Positions 30,960 through 39,563 of a stretch of 39,563 bases of DNA are shown in pieces. How positions within the stretch are numbered: position 1 is the stretch's first letter; the number at the start of each line of letters is the position of its first letter. A model generated the notes under the pieces. It had not been told where the DNA came from, did not search any database, and saw nothing but the letters and a program-made list of their open reading frames with translations. Source of the DNA: a bacterium. Its GTDB lineage: Bacteria; Zixibacteria; MSB-5A5; GN15; FEB-12. The stretch is from the NCBI GenBank assembly GCA_029211095.1, contig JARGFS010000009.1:1-39563 (forward strand), written 5' to 3'. A program made the position numbers and the translations under genes.

Positions 30960-33880
30960 TGCCCTCATGGTCAACATCGCTGATCTATCCACTGTCCGTA
31001 GTTCTGTTCACCACTTTTGTTATCATCAGATTTCAGTTTTTCAAACATAACGAATTGCCCGGACGGCTCCAGGTTCTGTTTGGTTCAGCCCTCTTGCTTG
31101 CGTCGGCAATATGGCAGGTGGTGAAAGGGCTCGATTCTTATCCTGATCTCTTCCTTCAGGATGCCTACCTCTATATTGACCTTGTCCAGGGGCTTGTTTT
31201 CGTGACCGGAGCATTCACTTTTGTGGCCGGTCTTGCATTTTATGCGGATTTCTGGCAGATCAGGCGGGAAGATTTGCTGGTTCAGGAGCAGAAACTTTCC
31301 ATCCTCTCGACCATTCAACAGGATGCGCGCGATCCCTACCATCTTCTTGAACTTCTGGACCTGGCTCTCAAAGAGATTGTGACCCACCTTCCGGAGAGTT
31401 CGGGGATGCTGTTTTTGATCAATCGCAAAAGTCGTCAATTTGTTCTGGCGGCCAGCGGTGGACTGACCAGAGAAGAGACGGCTTCGTTTGAGCGATACCC
31501 GTATCAGCGGAACAGACTCAGCCAGGTTATTGAGATTGGCGAAGCGGCCATCACCGGAAACTTTGCGCCTCCGGAAAGCGGGGAGGAGGCCGACTCCCGC
31601 TTTAAGTGCTGTCTGATGATTCCGTTGATATCGGGGACGGAACGGATCGGCGGTTTGGTGCTGCTCTCGGAAAACAGCAATCAATTTGGCAATTCCGAAG
31701 TCAAGTATCTCGGTCCGGTGGCCGAGTGGCTGGCGGAAAAAATCAAGACTTCACGTCTTACTCGAGAACTGGGGAAGATGCGCACGGAAGCTCAAACGAT
31801 TTCAGAAAGTCGTTCCGAGTTATTAGAGCGGGTGCGGGGCACGCTTACGACGAGAAAAGAGAGAAACCCCATCTCAGGCTACTGCAAACAGTTGGTAGGT
31901 CTGGTCGGGTCGGACAGCGTTCATCTGTGCCGTTTATCGGGCGGATCGGTGCAGTTTTTGGGGGGGAGCGAACCGCTCCTGGAATTGTCTGAGAACTATC
32001 AGACCGCGCTCATCAATGCTATTGGAAAAGGGAAACCGCTGATTGTAAATCAGGAAGTTACCGACGACAGCGGGCGGTCACATGTTTCTATCTCATCTCT
32101 TCTGTTCCCGGTTGGTAACTCGGCCCAGCCAACCGCTCTTTTGTTCAGGAAAGAGTCCTCCCCCATAAAAGTGAATGACGAGGAACTCGGTGAACTCCAG
32201 ATTTTCTCGCAGATAGTAGAGCTTCTCCTATCCTTGCAGGCTGGGAGCCTGAGCAGTTTGGCCCGTCGACAGGGATTTGAGCAGATCATTCAGTTGTTGC
32301 AAATGAAGAGAGTGGAACCATTCGCGGATAATCCCAATCACCTCAGGAAGGCGTTGAACGGACTACTGCCTGAGGGATCAGAAGTCCTGTTGTTCAAACG
32401 GGTGGAGGAGGGGTCGTTCTCGTTGGTCTCGGCGTCCGACCGCGCTGATGATACCCTGATCATGGGTGCGGGGGAAGGATCGATCGGGAAGGTGCTGGTT
32501 GATTTGAAGCCTGAGTTCCTGATTGGCCGCGCCAGCGTGGAGCAGATGATTTCATCCTTTGCCATGCCAGCCCGGGATTACTTTAATCGGGTCATTGGTG
32601 AGCAGGACCTCCCTTCATTTGCCGCCACTCTGCCGGTTATAAGATTTGATCGTCTGGTGGGGATTGTGATACTCTTGGGCCAGGAATCAGACGAAAACAG
32701 TCAGCAGGAGTTGGAACGGTTGGTCACCCTGGCGGTTGGCATGTACAATGTCGGACAGACAGTCAACCATCTCAATTCGGTTTCCACCAGGCGGGAAGTG
32801 GAGAAGTCCGGGCTCTCAGGTTCGGCTGAGATCATAAATGAAATCAATAATCGACTGGCCTCGGTCATCGGACAGGCGGAACTTGCGGCCGGGGAAGAGG
32901 CTCTTTCAGGCGATGTCCGCCAGAAGTTCATGGCGATTGTCGCAGAGTCCGAAAGAACCGCTGAATATGTCCGGGAATTTCTGACGGCCAAAGAGCCGGG
33001 AGAATCAGCGCCGGGAAGCTTGACTACGGCTCGCCAGTCACTTGGGGCAATAATCAATGACAGTCTGGAAAGCTGGCGGATCAGTGATGATCTTTACATG
33101 ATTGACGGCCTCCCCCGGGAGATCAATTGCAGGATTGGTCGGGAGACGGCGGACTTGCGGTTGAAAGGGGACACTGCAAATCTCTTTGACCGGGCTGTCA
33201 GCCATTTTGCGGCTTTGGTACAGGATGATGAAGTTATCTCAATCGAAACGTACGCTGAATCCGGCTATCTCTTTCTGGACATTTCAAGACATCGTAAGAA
33301 CTTTCCTGCGGTAGATAAAGTATCCAGTTTTGGACTCTATCAGGTACCCTCGGAGGTTTTAAAAAACCGTCCGCGTGAGGACTATCTTGGTTATCTGTCC
33401 GATGATTGTGCCTACTCATTTGACCGGTTTGCCGAACTTCCATCTTATATTTCATTCAGAATTCCGCTGGGAAGATCGACCGAGACTGATCCGCAGCTGG
33501 CCGGCGGTACAATAAATGTTCTGGCGGTCGATGATCAACCGCTGATTCTTGACCTTCTGACCGCGATGTGCCAGTCTATGGAGTACAATATCGAGACGGC
33601 CACCAATGGAGATCATGCCATAGAGCTGGCTCGGAAACAAGAATTTGATGTTGTCCTGACCGATTTGGCTATGCCCGGATTGTCGGGTCTTGAGACTGCC
33701 CGGGGGATCCGACACCTCCAACCTCAAACACCAATTATCCTGCTGACCGGTTGGGAGGCGACCATTGAGCAATCGGAACTGGATCGGGCCGGTATAACCG
33801 AAGTTCTGTATAAGCCTTTCCGGATCGAGCAGCTGACTGAGCTGATTCGCAAGAAAATCAGCGAAAAATTGCCTTCCTGA
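30959..33880 (+). CDS. Membrane GAF-domain protein with pseudokinase and receiver domain
   Basis: 973 residues. Three N-terminal helices (about 7-27, 38-56 and 72-95) are followed by GAF-like sensory segments (about 120-245, 290-430 and 440-600). Next is a segment like a histidine-kinase dimerisation helix, where the His box reads N627-E-I-N-N-RLASVIGQAEL, with Asn in the phospho-acceptor position. The following region (to about 845) lacks the kinase N and G boxes. A complete receiver domain closes the protein: Asp858-Asp859, phospho-acceptor Asp902 (LTDLAMPG), LLTG and Lys952. So it can probably receive but not make phosphate. It starts inside the miaB stop and is probably coupled to it. Confidence 0.82.
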   Translation: MPSWSTSLIYPLSVVLFTTFVIIRFQFFKHNELPGRLQVLFGSALLLASAIWQVVKGLDSYPDLFLQDAYLYIDLVQGLVFVTGAFTFVAGLAFYADFWQIRREDLLVQEQKLSILSTIQQDARDPYHLLELLDLALKEIVTHLPESSGMLFLINRKSRQFVLAASGGLTREETASFERYPYQRNRLSQVIEIGEAAITGNFAPPESGEEADSRFKCCLMIPLISGTERIGGLVLLSENSNQFGNSEVKYLGPVAEWLAEKIKTSRLTRELGKMRTEAQTISESRSELLERVRGTLTTRKERNPISGYCKQLVGLVGSDSVHLCRLSGGSVQFLGGSEPLLELSENYQTALINAIGKGKPLIVNQEVTDDSGRSHVSISSLLFPVGNSAQPTALLFRKESSPIKVNDEELGELQIFSQIVELLLSLQAGSLSSLARRQGFEQIIQLLQMKRVEPFADNPNHLRKALNGLLPEGSEVLLFKRVEEGSFSLVSASDRADDTLIMGAGEGSIGKVLVDLKPEFLIGRASVEQMISSFAMPARDYFNRVIGEQDLPSFAATLPVIRFDRLVGIVILLGQESDENSQQELERLVTLAVGMYNVGQTVNHLNSVSTRREVEKSGLSGSAEIINEINNRLASVIGQAELAAGEEALSGDVRQKFMAIVAESERTAEYVREFLTAKEPGESAPGSLTTARQSLGAIINDSLESWRISDDLYMIDGLPREINCRIGRETADLRLKGDTANLFDRAVSHFAALVQDDEVISIETYAESGYLFLDISRHRKNFPAVDKVSSFGLYQVPSEVLKNRPREDYLGYLSDDCAYSFDRFAELPSYISFRIPLGRSTETDPQLAGGTINVLAVDDQPLILDLLTAMCQSMEYNIETATNGDHAIELARKQEFDVVLTDLAMPGLSGLETARGIRHLQPQTPIILLTGWEATIEQSELDRAGITEVLYKPFRIEQLTELIRKKISEKLPS

Positions 33881-33958
33881 GTACACTTTCTTCCTCATCC
33901 GTTAAACCTTTCACGTCACCTTCCGATATTACTAACAGGTTTAATATGAGGTGTTTAC

Positions 33959-35284
33959 GTGAACAAGAATGACATTATTGAAGAACTGCAACGGGCCGAA
34001 CAGATCCTCTCCCTGCCCCAGGTATTGGCTCGGATTTTAGAAGAAGTTGGGAAGGAAGATTTTTCTGCTGACACGTTGTCAAAGATCATCCTGCAGGACC
34101 CGTCCCTGACCGGAAAAATCCTAAAGTTAGCCAATTCATCCGCCTATAAAAGGATGAGTGAGATAACCACTGTTCATCAGGCTGTGGCCATGCTGGGTGT
34201 TACCACCGTAAAATGTCTGGCGCTGTCCAGTTCAATCTTTCACCCGGAGACGATAGCGGCTGAAACCGGTATCGACCCAAAAGAGTTTTTCATCTACATT
34301 CTCTCAATCGCTGCAGCTTCGGACAAAATTGCCCGCGCGGTTGGGATCGAGGCTCCCGAGGAAGCAATGGTTGCGGGACTCCTCAATGATATTGGCTCGG
34401 TCTTTTTCCTGCACCACCATCCACGCGAATACCGCAAGGTTCTGTCTCATACCCGGAAGGGTGTCTCTGTCATCGAAGCGGAACGGAAGGTCTTTGGGGT
34501 TGATCATGCTGAAGTTGGGGCCAGGATTGCCACGATCTGGAAACTTCCGGAATTTGTCCGAAAGTCTATTGCCAGCAACCACGACTTGAATCAGATCAGC
34601 GAAACGGATAAGCTTTCAAACTGCGTTCGTCTGGCGACCCTGATATCTGATGAGAATTTCAGCGGTTACCAGCAGCCGGTGGCTGAGCGAATGGCCCGGA
34701 TTACCGAGGTTAGTGAAGCGCTCTCGCTAAGCAAGGCCGACGTCGATAGTATTTGCTCGTCGCTTCTGGCTGGCTCTGTTGAGATGGCGGAATATCTGGG
34801 TGTCGATGTTGGTGACTACGAGACCATGTTGGTCAAGGCCAATCAGGAGATCTGGCGCTCCTATCTGACAATAGAGAACCTCTTTAAAGAGCGGCAGGAA
34901 CTGAGCCAAAAGCTGCTTCAGGAAGAGCGGGAAAAGGGCGCGATACAATCAAAAAACGTAGCCATGGCGACCCTGTCTCACTATCTCAATAACGCTGCTA
35001 TGGCCGTCTACGGGAAGTCACAAATCATGCGGCTACTCCAGAAAAATGACAAACGGGATAAGCTGCTGGAGCAATTACCGGATACTCTTGATGTTATCGA
35101 CCGGGCGGTCATGAAGATTGTCGCGGTTTTGGAAGAGATGCGCGAAGTCTCGCCTATAGATGACGAATCATTCTGCTCTGTCTCAAGAGCTTTGAATCTT
35201 GATGACAAATTAGCCCAGCGCATGGGGGATATGAACGAAGACCAGAAGTGGAATCTGGAAGTTGTCGAGCAAACCTTGTTGTGA
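33959..35284 (+). CDS. HDOD-domain protein with C-terminal histidine-kinase-like helix
   Basis: 441 residues. Residues about 12-215 form an HDOD signalling domain (QVLARILEEVGKEDFSADTL, ILQDPSLTGKILKLANS, HQAVAMLG, GLLNDIG, DHAEVGARIATIWKLPEFV by position). A coiled region follows, then a His box, LSH341YLNNAAMAVYGKSQIM, similar to a dimerisation/phospho-transfer helix. Only 100 residues remain and no kinase ATPase domain is present. The start is GTG with GAGGTG six bases upstream. It follows the receiver protein by 78 bases, so His341 and the receiver Asp902 could be a phosphorelay pair (inference). Confidence 0.87.
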   Translation: MNKNDIIEELQRAEQILSLPQVLARILEEVGKEDFSADTLSKIILQDPSLTGKILKLANSSAYKRMSEITTVHQAVAMLGVTTVKCLALSSSIFHPETIAAETGIDPKEFFIYILSIAAASDKIARAVGIEAPEEAMVAGLLNDIGSVFFLHHHPREYRKVLSHTRKGVSVIEAERKVFGVDHAEVGARIATIWKLPEFVRKSIASNHDLNQISETDKLSNCVRLATLISDENFSGYQQPVAERMARITEVSEALSLSKADVDSICSSLLAGSVEMAEYLGVDVGDYETMLVKANQEIWRSYLTIENLFKERQELSQKLLQEEREKGAIQSKNVAMATLSHYLNNAAMAVYGKSQIMRLLQKNDKRDKLLEQLPDTLDVIDRAVMKIVAVLEEMREVSPIDDESFCSVSRALNLDDKLAQRMGDMNEDQKWNLEVVEQTLL

Positions 35285-35329
35285 TTCTGAATTGTTGACC
35301 TGGCCGGTTAACTGGCTTAGATTATTCAC

Positions 35330-36529
35330 ATGCTTAGATACTTAACCTCGGGAGAGTCACACGGGCCGCAATTGACCACAATTGTGGACGGTCTTCCGGC
35401 GGGGTTGCATATAAACCTGGACAAACTTAATTTTCAACTGGCTCGCCGCCAAAAGGGTTACGGCCGGGGCGGTCGGATGAAAATCGAGTCTGACCAGGCT
35501 CTCATTAAATCCGGTGTCAGGGGCGGGGTGACAATGGGCGGCCCCATTACGCTGGTGGTAGAAAATAAGGATTGGGAAAACTGGACGGCCATCATGGACC
35601 CGATCAACCCAATCTCCCCTGATCTGGGGATAAAAGAGAAGCGGCTGGCCTTTGAAACCACCAAACCGCGTCCCGGACACGCCGATCTTTCGGGCGGGAT
35701 AAAATGGAATCACCACGATCTCAGGAATGTCCTTGAACGAGCCTCGGCTCGTGAGACAGCGGCCAGAGTTGCCGCTTGTAGTTTGGCCAGGCAATTCCTG
35801 GAGGATTTCAGTATCAAACTGGTTGCCCACGTGGTTGCTATCGGTGATGTAAGACTCAAATCATCAATTGACTACCGAGACCTGGATAAACTGGCGGCTG
35901 TTACCGAGGCATCCGAAGTTCGCTGTGTTGACCCCGAAGCTGCGGCAGCAATGATCGAGCAGATTAAGCTGGCTAAGAAGGAACGGGACTCGCTGGGCGG
36001 GGTGGTGGAGTTGGTCGTACGCGGTCTTCCGGCCGGACTGGGCGGGCTGTCTCAATGGTCGGATCGTCTTGATGGACAATTGGCCCAGGCGCTTATGTCA
36101 ATCCAATCGGTCAAGGGAGTGGAGATCGGACTCGGTTTTGAGTCTTCGCGCCGCCGTGGCTCGGAAGTCCATGACGAGATATTCTATGACAAAGCGGGTG
36201 ATCCTGCCCGCAAAAAATTCTCTCGCAGTAGTAACAATGCCGGTGGTCTGGAAGGCGGCATTACCAATGGGGAAGACCTTATTATCAGAGTCGCCAACAA
36301 ACCAATCTCTACGCTGAATCGACCATTGAAAACAGTCGATGTCAACAGTAAGGAGTCGGCAGAAGCAATGGTTGAGCGGACCGATAATTGTGTTGTTCCT
36401 GCTCTCGGTGTTGTTTGCGAGGCGGCGGTCGCTCCGGTGCTGGCCGAGGCGTTTATGTCTAAGTTTGGATCGGACAACATGGCCGAAATTGAGCGGAACT
36501 ATCAGGCCTTTCTTGATTCTGAATACTAA
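35330..36529 (+). CDS. aroC: Chorismate synthase
   Basis: 399 residues. It converts 5-enolpyruvylshikimate-3-phosphate to chorismate with reduced FMN, the last step of the shikimate pathway. Family signatures are in place: GESHGPQLTTIVDGLPAGL near the start, RRQKGYGRGGRM, RPGHADLSGGIKW, RASARETAARVA and the FMN-site SNNAGGLEGGITNGE. No other aro gene is near. The spacing from the HDOD gene is 45 bases, so they may be co-transcribed. Confidence 0.96.
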   Translation: MLRYLTSGESHGPQLTTIVDGLPAGLHINLDKLNFQLARRQKGYGRGGRMKIESDQALIKSGVRGGVTMGGPITLVVENKDWENWTAIMDPINPISPDLGIKEKRLAFETTKPRPGHADLSGGIKWNHHDLRNVLERASARETAARVAACSLARQFLEDFSIKLVAHVVAIGDVRLKSSIDYRDLDKLAAVTEASEVRCVDPEAAAAMIEQIKLAKKERDSLGGVVELVVRGLPAGLGGLSQWSDRLDGQLAQALMSIQSVKGVEIGLGFESSRRRGSEVHDEIFYDKAGDPARKKFSRSSNNAGGLEGGITNGEDLIIRVANKPISTLNRPLKTVDVNSKESAEAMVERTDNCVVPALGVVCEAAVAPVLAEAFMSKFGSDNMAEIERNYQAFLDSEY

Positions 36530-36622
36530 TCGTATCTCCCTGTTCCACTTCTAACTTTCAAGCAGTTATCGTTGCGAAAACTGACGCGATGCCTTACCTT
36601 GTCAAAAACTCAGGAGGCATCT

Positions 36623-38116
36623 ATGCAATACTCTGTTATCACAGGAAAACCAGAATTAATCTCTGTCGACACTCTCGTTATTTTCGTAAGTAAATTTGAC
36701 AAACTGAATGACAGTTTGCTCAAACAGATAGATAGAGCCAGCGGCGGAAGTCTACGGACCATGCTGGAGTCCGGGCAATTTGAAGGAAAAAGCAACCAGA
36801 CCGCCGAGCTGTATGGAATCGATGGATTCCAGGCATCGAGGATCATTCTGGCCGGTACGGGGAAACACTCAGCCTCAGATGTCGATAAGTTCCGACAGGC
36901 CGCCGGTACCGTGGCCAGAATGCGCGGATTTCAAAAGTCTGAGTCGGTTCTTATTCACCTGGCAAACTCCAAAGCTCCCGAAGCGTTTCAAGCTGCCCTG
37001 GAAGGATGTCTTCTCGGAGGTTATAAATTCCTGGCGTTCAAGGGGGATGACGAAAGTCAGAAAGTGGAGTTTCCATCTTCAATCTCGTTCCTCATCACCG
37101 ATTCAAAAGCAAAGAGAAAAATAGAGAAGGGTGTCACCAAAGGGCAGATTATGGCCGAGGGGCAGCTTCTGGTGCGTGATTTGGCCTCAACACCGGGCAA
37201 CTTCCTGACCCCAAAACTGCTGGCAAGCCGAGTCGAGAAACTGGGCAAGGACCACAAGTTTTCGGTCTCTATCCTGGATGAGAAGCAGATAAAGCAGGAG
37301 AAAATGGGTGCGCTGCTGTCGGTCTCACGAGGTTCCACTGAACCGGCCCGGTTCATAATTATGAAACATAACGGTGGTCGAAAAGGTCAGGCCCCGGTAG
37401 TATTGGTTGGCAAGGGAGTTACCTTTGACAGTGGTGGGATTTCGCTTAAGCCGGGATTGAACTTGCATGAAATGAAAGGGGACATGACCGGCGGCGCTTG
37501 TGTGATTGCCGCATTGACCACGGCCGCTCGATTGAATCTACCCCTCAATGTTGTTGGTCTCGTTCCGGCCACGGAAAACATGCCGGCCGGCAACGCCACC
37601 AAGCCGGGGGATGTGGTGACTTCGCGCAAAGGACTGACAATCGAAATAATCAATACCGATGCCGAAGGGCGGTTGATTCTTGCTGACGCGCTTGACTATG
37701 CCAATGAGTTTAAGCCGCAGGCGGTAATCGATATAGCGACGCTGACCGGGGCTTCGCTCTACATTATCGGGTACGAAGGCGCCCCCTTCTTCAGCAACAA
37801 TAGGAAACTGAAAGCGAAGATCGAGTCAGCATCGAACACCACTTCCGAAAAAGTCTGGAATATGCCGTTGTGGGAAGCCTTTGCCGAAGGGATGAAATCT
37901 CCGGTGGCTGATCTCTTGAATTCCGGCGGTCGTGATGCCGGGACGTGCAAAGCGGCATCCTTCCTGGAGTATTTCATAGGTGATTGGCCGTGGGCGCATA
38001 TTGATATCGCTTATGTCGATGTTGAGCCGAGCGGACGGCCTTACATCCCCAAAGGAGCCACCGGTATTGGCCTGCGTTTATTGATCGAGACGCTGACCAA
38101 CTGGAAGAAATTGTAG
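36623..38116 (+). CDS. pepA: Leucyl aminopeptidase (M17)
   Basis: 497 residues. It is a cytoplasmic aminopeptidase with two metal ions. I chose the ATG at 36623 because AGGAGG lies six bases before it. An in-frame upstream start at 36572 would add 17 residues with no ribosome site. The M17 active site is complete: GKGVTFDSGGISLKPG (Lys264), MKGDMTGGA, and NTDAEGRLILADALDYA with the catalytic Arg. The N-terminal macro-like domain (VDTLVIFVSKF, RIILAGTGK) is present. PepA can also bind DNA in some bacteria, and nothing here shows that. Confidence 0.95.
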   Translation: MQYSVITGKPELISVDTLVIFVSKFDKLNDSLLKQIDRASGGSLRTMLESGQFEGKSNQTAELYGIDGFQASRIILAGTGKHSASDVDKFRQAAGTVARMRGFQKSESVLIHLANSKAPEAFQAALEGCLLGGYKFLAFKGDDESQKVEFPSSISFLITDSKAKRKIEKGVTKGQIMAEGQLLVRDLASTPGNFLTPKLLASRVEKLGKDHKFSVSILDEKQIKQEKMGALLSVSRGSTEPARFIIMKHNGGRKGQAPVVLVGKGVTFDSGGISLKPGLNLHEMKGDMTGGACVIAALTTAARLNLPLNVVGLVPATENMPAGNATKPGDVVTSRKGLTIEIINTDAEGRLILADALDYANEFKPQAVIDIATLTGASLYIIGYEGAPFFSNNRKLKAKIESASNTTSEKVWNMPLWEAFAEGMKSPVADLLNSGGRDAGTCKAASFLEYFIGDWPWAHIDIAYVDVEPSGRPYIPKGATGIGLRLLIETLTNWKKL

Positions 38117-38144
38117 TTAGTTGACATTTGAATTGGTAGAATAA

Positions 38145-38170
38145 AAAGGCCGCTCTATTGAGCGGCCTTT
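38145..38170 (-). terminator. Terminator between pepA and the PD40 gene
   Basis: A perfect 11-bp stem (AAAGGCCGCTC, 38145-38155, with GAGCGGCCTTT, 38160-38170) has a four-base loop. On the minus strand it is followed by TTAT, which makes a T5 run with the end of the stem. On the plus strand the stem also ends in TTT. It probably serves both convergent genes. Confidence 0.8.
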
Positions 38171-38202
38171 CTGATATCTAAGACTGAAGTCGTGATCTAA
38201 TT

Positions 38203-39222
38203 CTACTGTTTCGACCAGGTTGGCGCTTTGTCCAGGCCGGGAGGAGTCAAACGGCGTGCCCCCATGCCGGTGATGTCCGAGACCCAGATAGATCCATCGG
38301 TAGTCGAAAAAGTCAGCCACTTTGAATTGGGCGACCAGGATGGAGTGTAGGTGTTCATATAAGTTGAGACCGGGGGAGAAAAGACCAGATAACGCTCCGA
38401 GAAATCCGGAGTAGCAATGTACAGTCCGGCATCGTTGAGATCGTTATTGATATAGGCAATCCACTTGCCATCGGGGGAGAAGCAGGGAGAGACGAGGTTT
38501 CTGTTCCTCATCGCCATCACCTTTACTTTCTCAACGGACTCCATCAGATTAGTCTCGTCCAGAACCGCGATTCCCTGCGGTTTCTTCTGGAAGAAATGAA
38601 CGAAAGCGATCTTTCCGTCCGGGCTGCGCGAAGGAGCAATAAAGAACTCTTCGGCCTCTTCCATCAGCTGCCAGTCCTTGCGCAGGATTTCAACGTTGCC
38701 ATCAATCCCGTCCATAGTACAAAGCTGATAGTTGGGCATGGCCGCGTTGGCCTGGTTGGCATTCAAATCTTTCCAGAAAATTATCTTGCCATCGGGGCCC
38801 CATTCCGGATCACGGCTCCCGAGATCACTGGTCACCCGATACCACCACTGCTTGTTGCCGACCTCCATCGAGTCCATAAAAGCGACAAAGAGATCGTACA
38901 GTTTATGCTTGCCGCCCAGGAGGTCCGGTCCGCGCATATCCAGAAGACCGTTACGGGTAAAAAGGACCTGGCGTCCGTCGGGAGACCAGCTGAGGCGTCC
39001 GTCGGCATTGGTGACTTCGGTCAGCATCTGGATTTCGCTGGCCGCTACATTCATGACCCAGATGTTGCCATCCCGGATAAAAGCGATCCGGCCATCCGGC
39101 TGGCCCAGTTCGCCCGCTTTTTCAGCGGGCAGTTTGTCGGCTGCAAAGGCAGTCGAAAGGGAAACAAAGAGCATTGCCAGGACAATGAACAGGGAGTAGA
39201 AGGCCTTGTGAGCTTTTGTCAA
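38203..39222 (-). CDS. Periplasmic TolB-like PD40 beta-propeller protein
   Basis: 339 residues. Signal peptide at about 1-28 (KAFYSLFIVLAMLFVSLSTAFA). The rest is made of WD40-like PD40 repeats, each with a SPDG/GPDG turn and a W or F strand (LSWSPDGRQVLFT, PEWGPDGKIIFWK, PSRSPDGKIAFVHF, PCFSPDGKWIAYI, PSWSPNSKWLTF). There are five or six repeats, as in the TolB propeller, but the N-terminal TolB domain is absent. The protein is probably periplasmic, with an unknown ligand. It follows the beta-barrel gene on the same strand, 96 bases away, and the two may be transcribed together. Confidence 0.85.
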   Translation of the reverse strand: MTKAHKAFYSLFIVLAMLFVSLSTAFAADKLPAEKAGELGQPDGRIAFIRDGNIWVMNVAASEIQMLTEVTNADGRLSWSPDGRQVLFTRNGLLDMRGPDLLGGKHKLYDLFVAFMDSMEVGNKQWWYRVTSDLGSRDPEWGPDGKIIFWKDLNANQANAAMPNYQLCTMDGIDGNVEILRKDWQLMEEAEEFFIAPSRSPDGKIAFVHFFQKKPQGIAVLDETNLMESVEKVKVMAMRNRNLVSPCFSPDGKWIAYINNDLNDAGLYIATPDFSERYLVFSPPVSTYMNTYTPSWSPNSKWLTFSTTDGSIWVSDITGMGARRLTPPGLDKAPTWSKQ

Positions 39223-39318
39223 AATTTGAGTTCTCCGTTACATTCAATTAGGGTCAACTTAAGTCTCTAAAAGAAACGATCAGTTCATTGCCTGTCAATA
39301 CTAATTCTGTGCAGATTC

Positions 39319-39563
39319 TTACCAGTTGAAGAACCGCTTGAGCTCCAGTTTTCCCCGAACTCCGGAGAAATTCAGGTCAATCCGACCATCTTCGGTTCCG
39401 TCTACGGAGGCAACTACTTCCTGATCTATTGAGTTATACCAAGCAACATTTGTGAAGTTCAGGTAAAAGTAGCTCATGTCGGCCCCAAAGGAGAGACCGT
39501 AAAAATTAAGCGGGTAGTCCATTCCAAATCCTGCCGACAGACCGGGAGCGTTCCCTTTGAAGG
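39319..39563 (-). CDS. C-terminal end of a probable outer-membrane beta-barrel protein (partial)
   Basis: The last 81 or so codons of a gene that enters from beyond the window. The frame is open back to the edge (reads FKGNAPGLSAGFGMDYPLNF), so the ATG at 39522 is probably internal. Alternating aromatic and small residues (FYGLSFGADMSYFYLNFTN) and the final GKLELKRFFNW, ending in Trp, fit a membrane beta-barrel with the C-terminal aromatic used for outer-membrane insertion. The family is not recognisable from this fragment. Confidence 0.55.
   Translation of the reverse strand, partial: FKGNAPGLSAGFGMDYPLNFYGLSFGADMSYFYLNFTNVAWYNSIDQEVVASVDGTEDGRIDLNFSGVRGKLELKRFFNW

Noticed and set aside
1-39563. 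Prophage, transposon or integron
   Set aside because: I found no transposase, integrase, phage structural gene or tRNA attachment site. The repeats present are short palindromic elements.

Overview
The window looks like a chromosomal segment of an uncultured Gram-negative bacterium of the FCB group. The best fit is candidate phylum Zixibacteria or a close relative. Four secreted proteins end in the same two-repeat dockerin-like domain (a C-C-x-G-x-x-GN-x-DGDP or GD-x-D start, then D-x-x-DL-x-x-x-VDY-x-F-x-GG-x-x-P twice), which I associate with that lineage. There are also Ton energisers, an outer-membrane-type C-terminus and BACON-like domains. The lineage call is inference, because no rRNA gene is present. 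Several promoters fit sigma-70 TTGACA/TATAAT.

Layout. (1) 18-8348, + strand: a Ton-type envelope-energising cluster. It holds a secreted protein with three TonB-C-like repeats, a small two-helix membrane protein, a secreted TPR protein, a four-helix membrane protein, ExbB, two ExbD, TonB, a strong terminator, and a second TonB. (2) 8555-10387, - strand: a secreted LVIVD-type propeller protein with a dockerin-like tail, behind a near-consensus promoter. (3) 10844-13485, +: a secreted zinc metalloprotease gene split by two poly-A frameshifts and one in-frame TGA. (4) 13571-17137, +: a promoter whose spacer holds a perfect palindrome fitting the LexA motif recalled for Fibrobacter, then a small zinc-ribbon protein like the tail of B12-dependent ribonucleotide reductase, an 18-bp tandem repeat array, and a Hel308/Ski2-like helicase with an OmpR-like winged-helix tail. 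(5) 17172-21661, -: a multi-helix membrane protein with TPRs, cysE, cysK and rsmE. (6) 21872-29499, +: a Lon protease with degenerate ATPase motifs but an intact Ser-Lys dyad, a secreted BACON-like repeat protein, and a secreted M1 peptidase, the last two with dockerin-like tails. (7) 29637-38116, +: miaB, a GAF/pseudokinase/receiver protein, an HDOD protein with an orphan His box, aroC and pepA. (8) 38203-39563, -: a TolB-like PD40 propeller protein and the 3' end of a probable outer-membrane beta-barrel gene.

How the parts work together. Region 1 should transduce proton motive force across the envelope, with the TPR and TonB-C proteins as likely periplasmic partners. The dockerin-bearing proteins form a secreted set probably sharing one surface or matrix attachment mode. 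Region 4 may be a DNA-damage-inducible repair unit. cysK-cysE make cysteine from serine. The miaB-coupled receiver protein and the HDOD protein look like a broken-up two-component pair. I saw no tRNA, rRNA, CRISPR array, transposase or phage gene.
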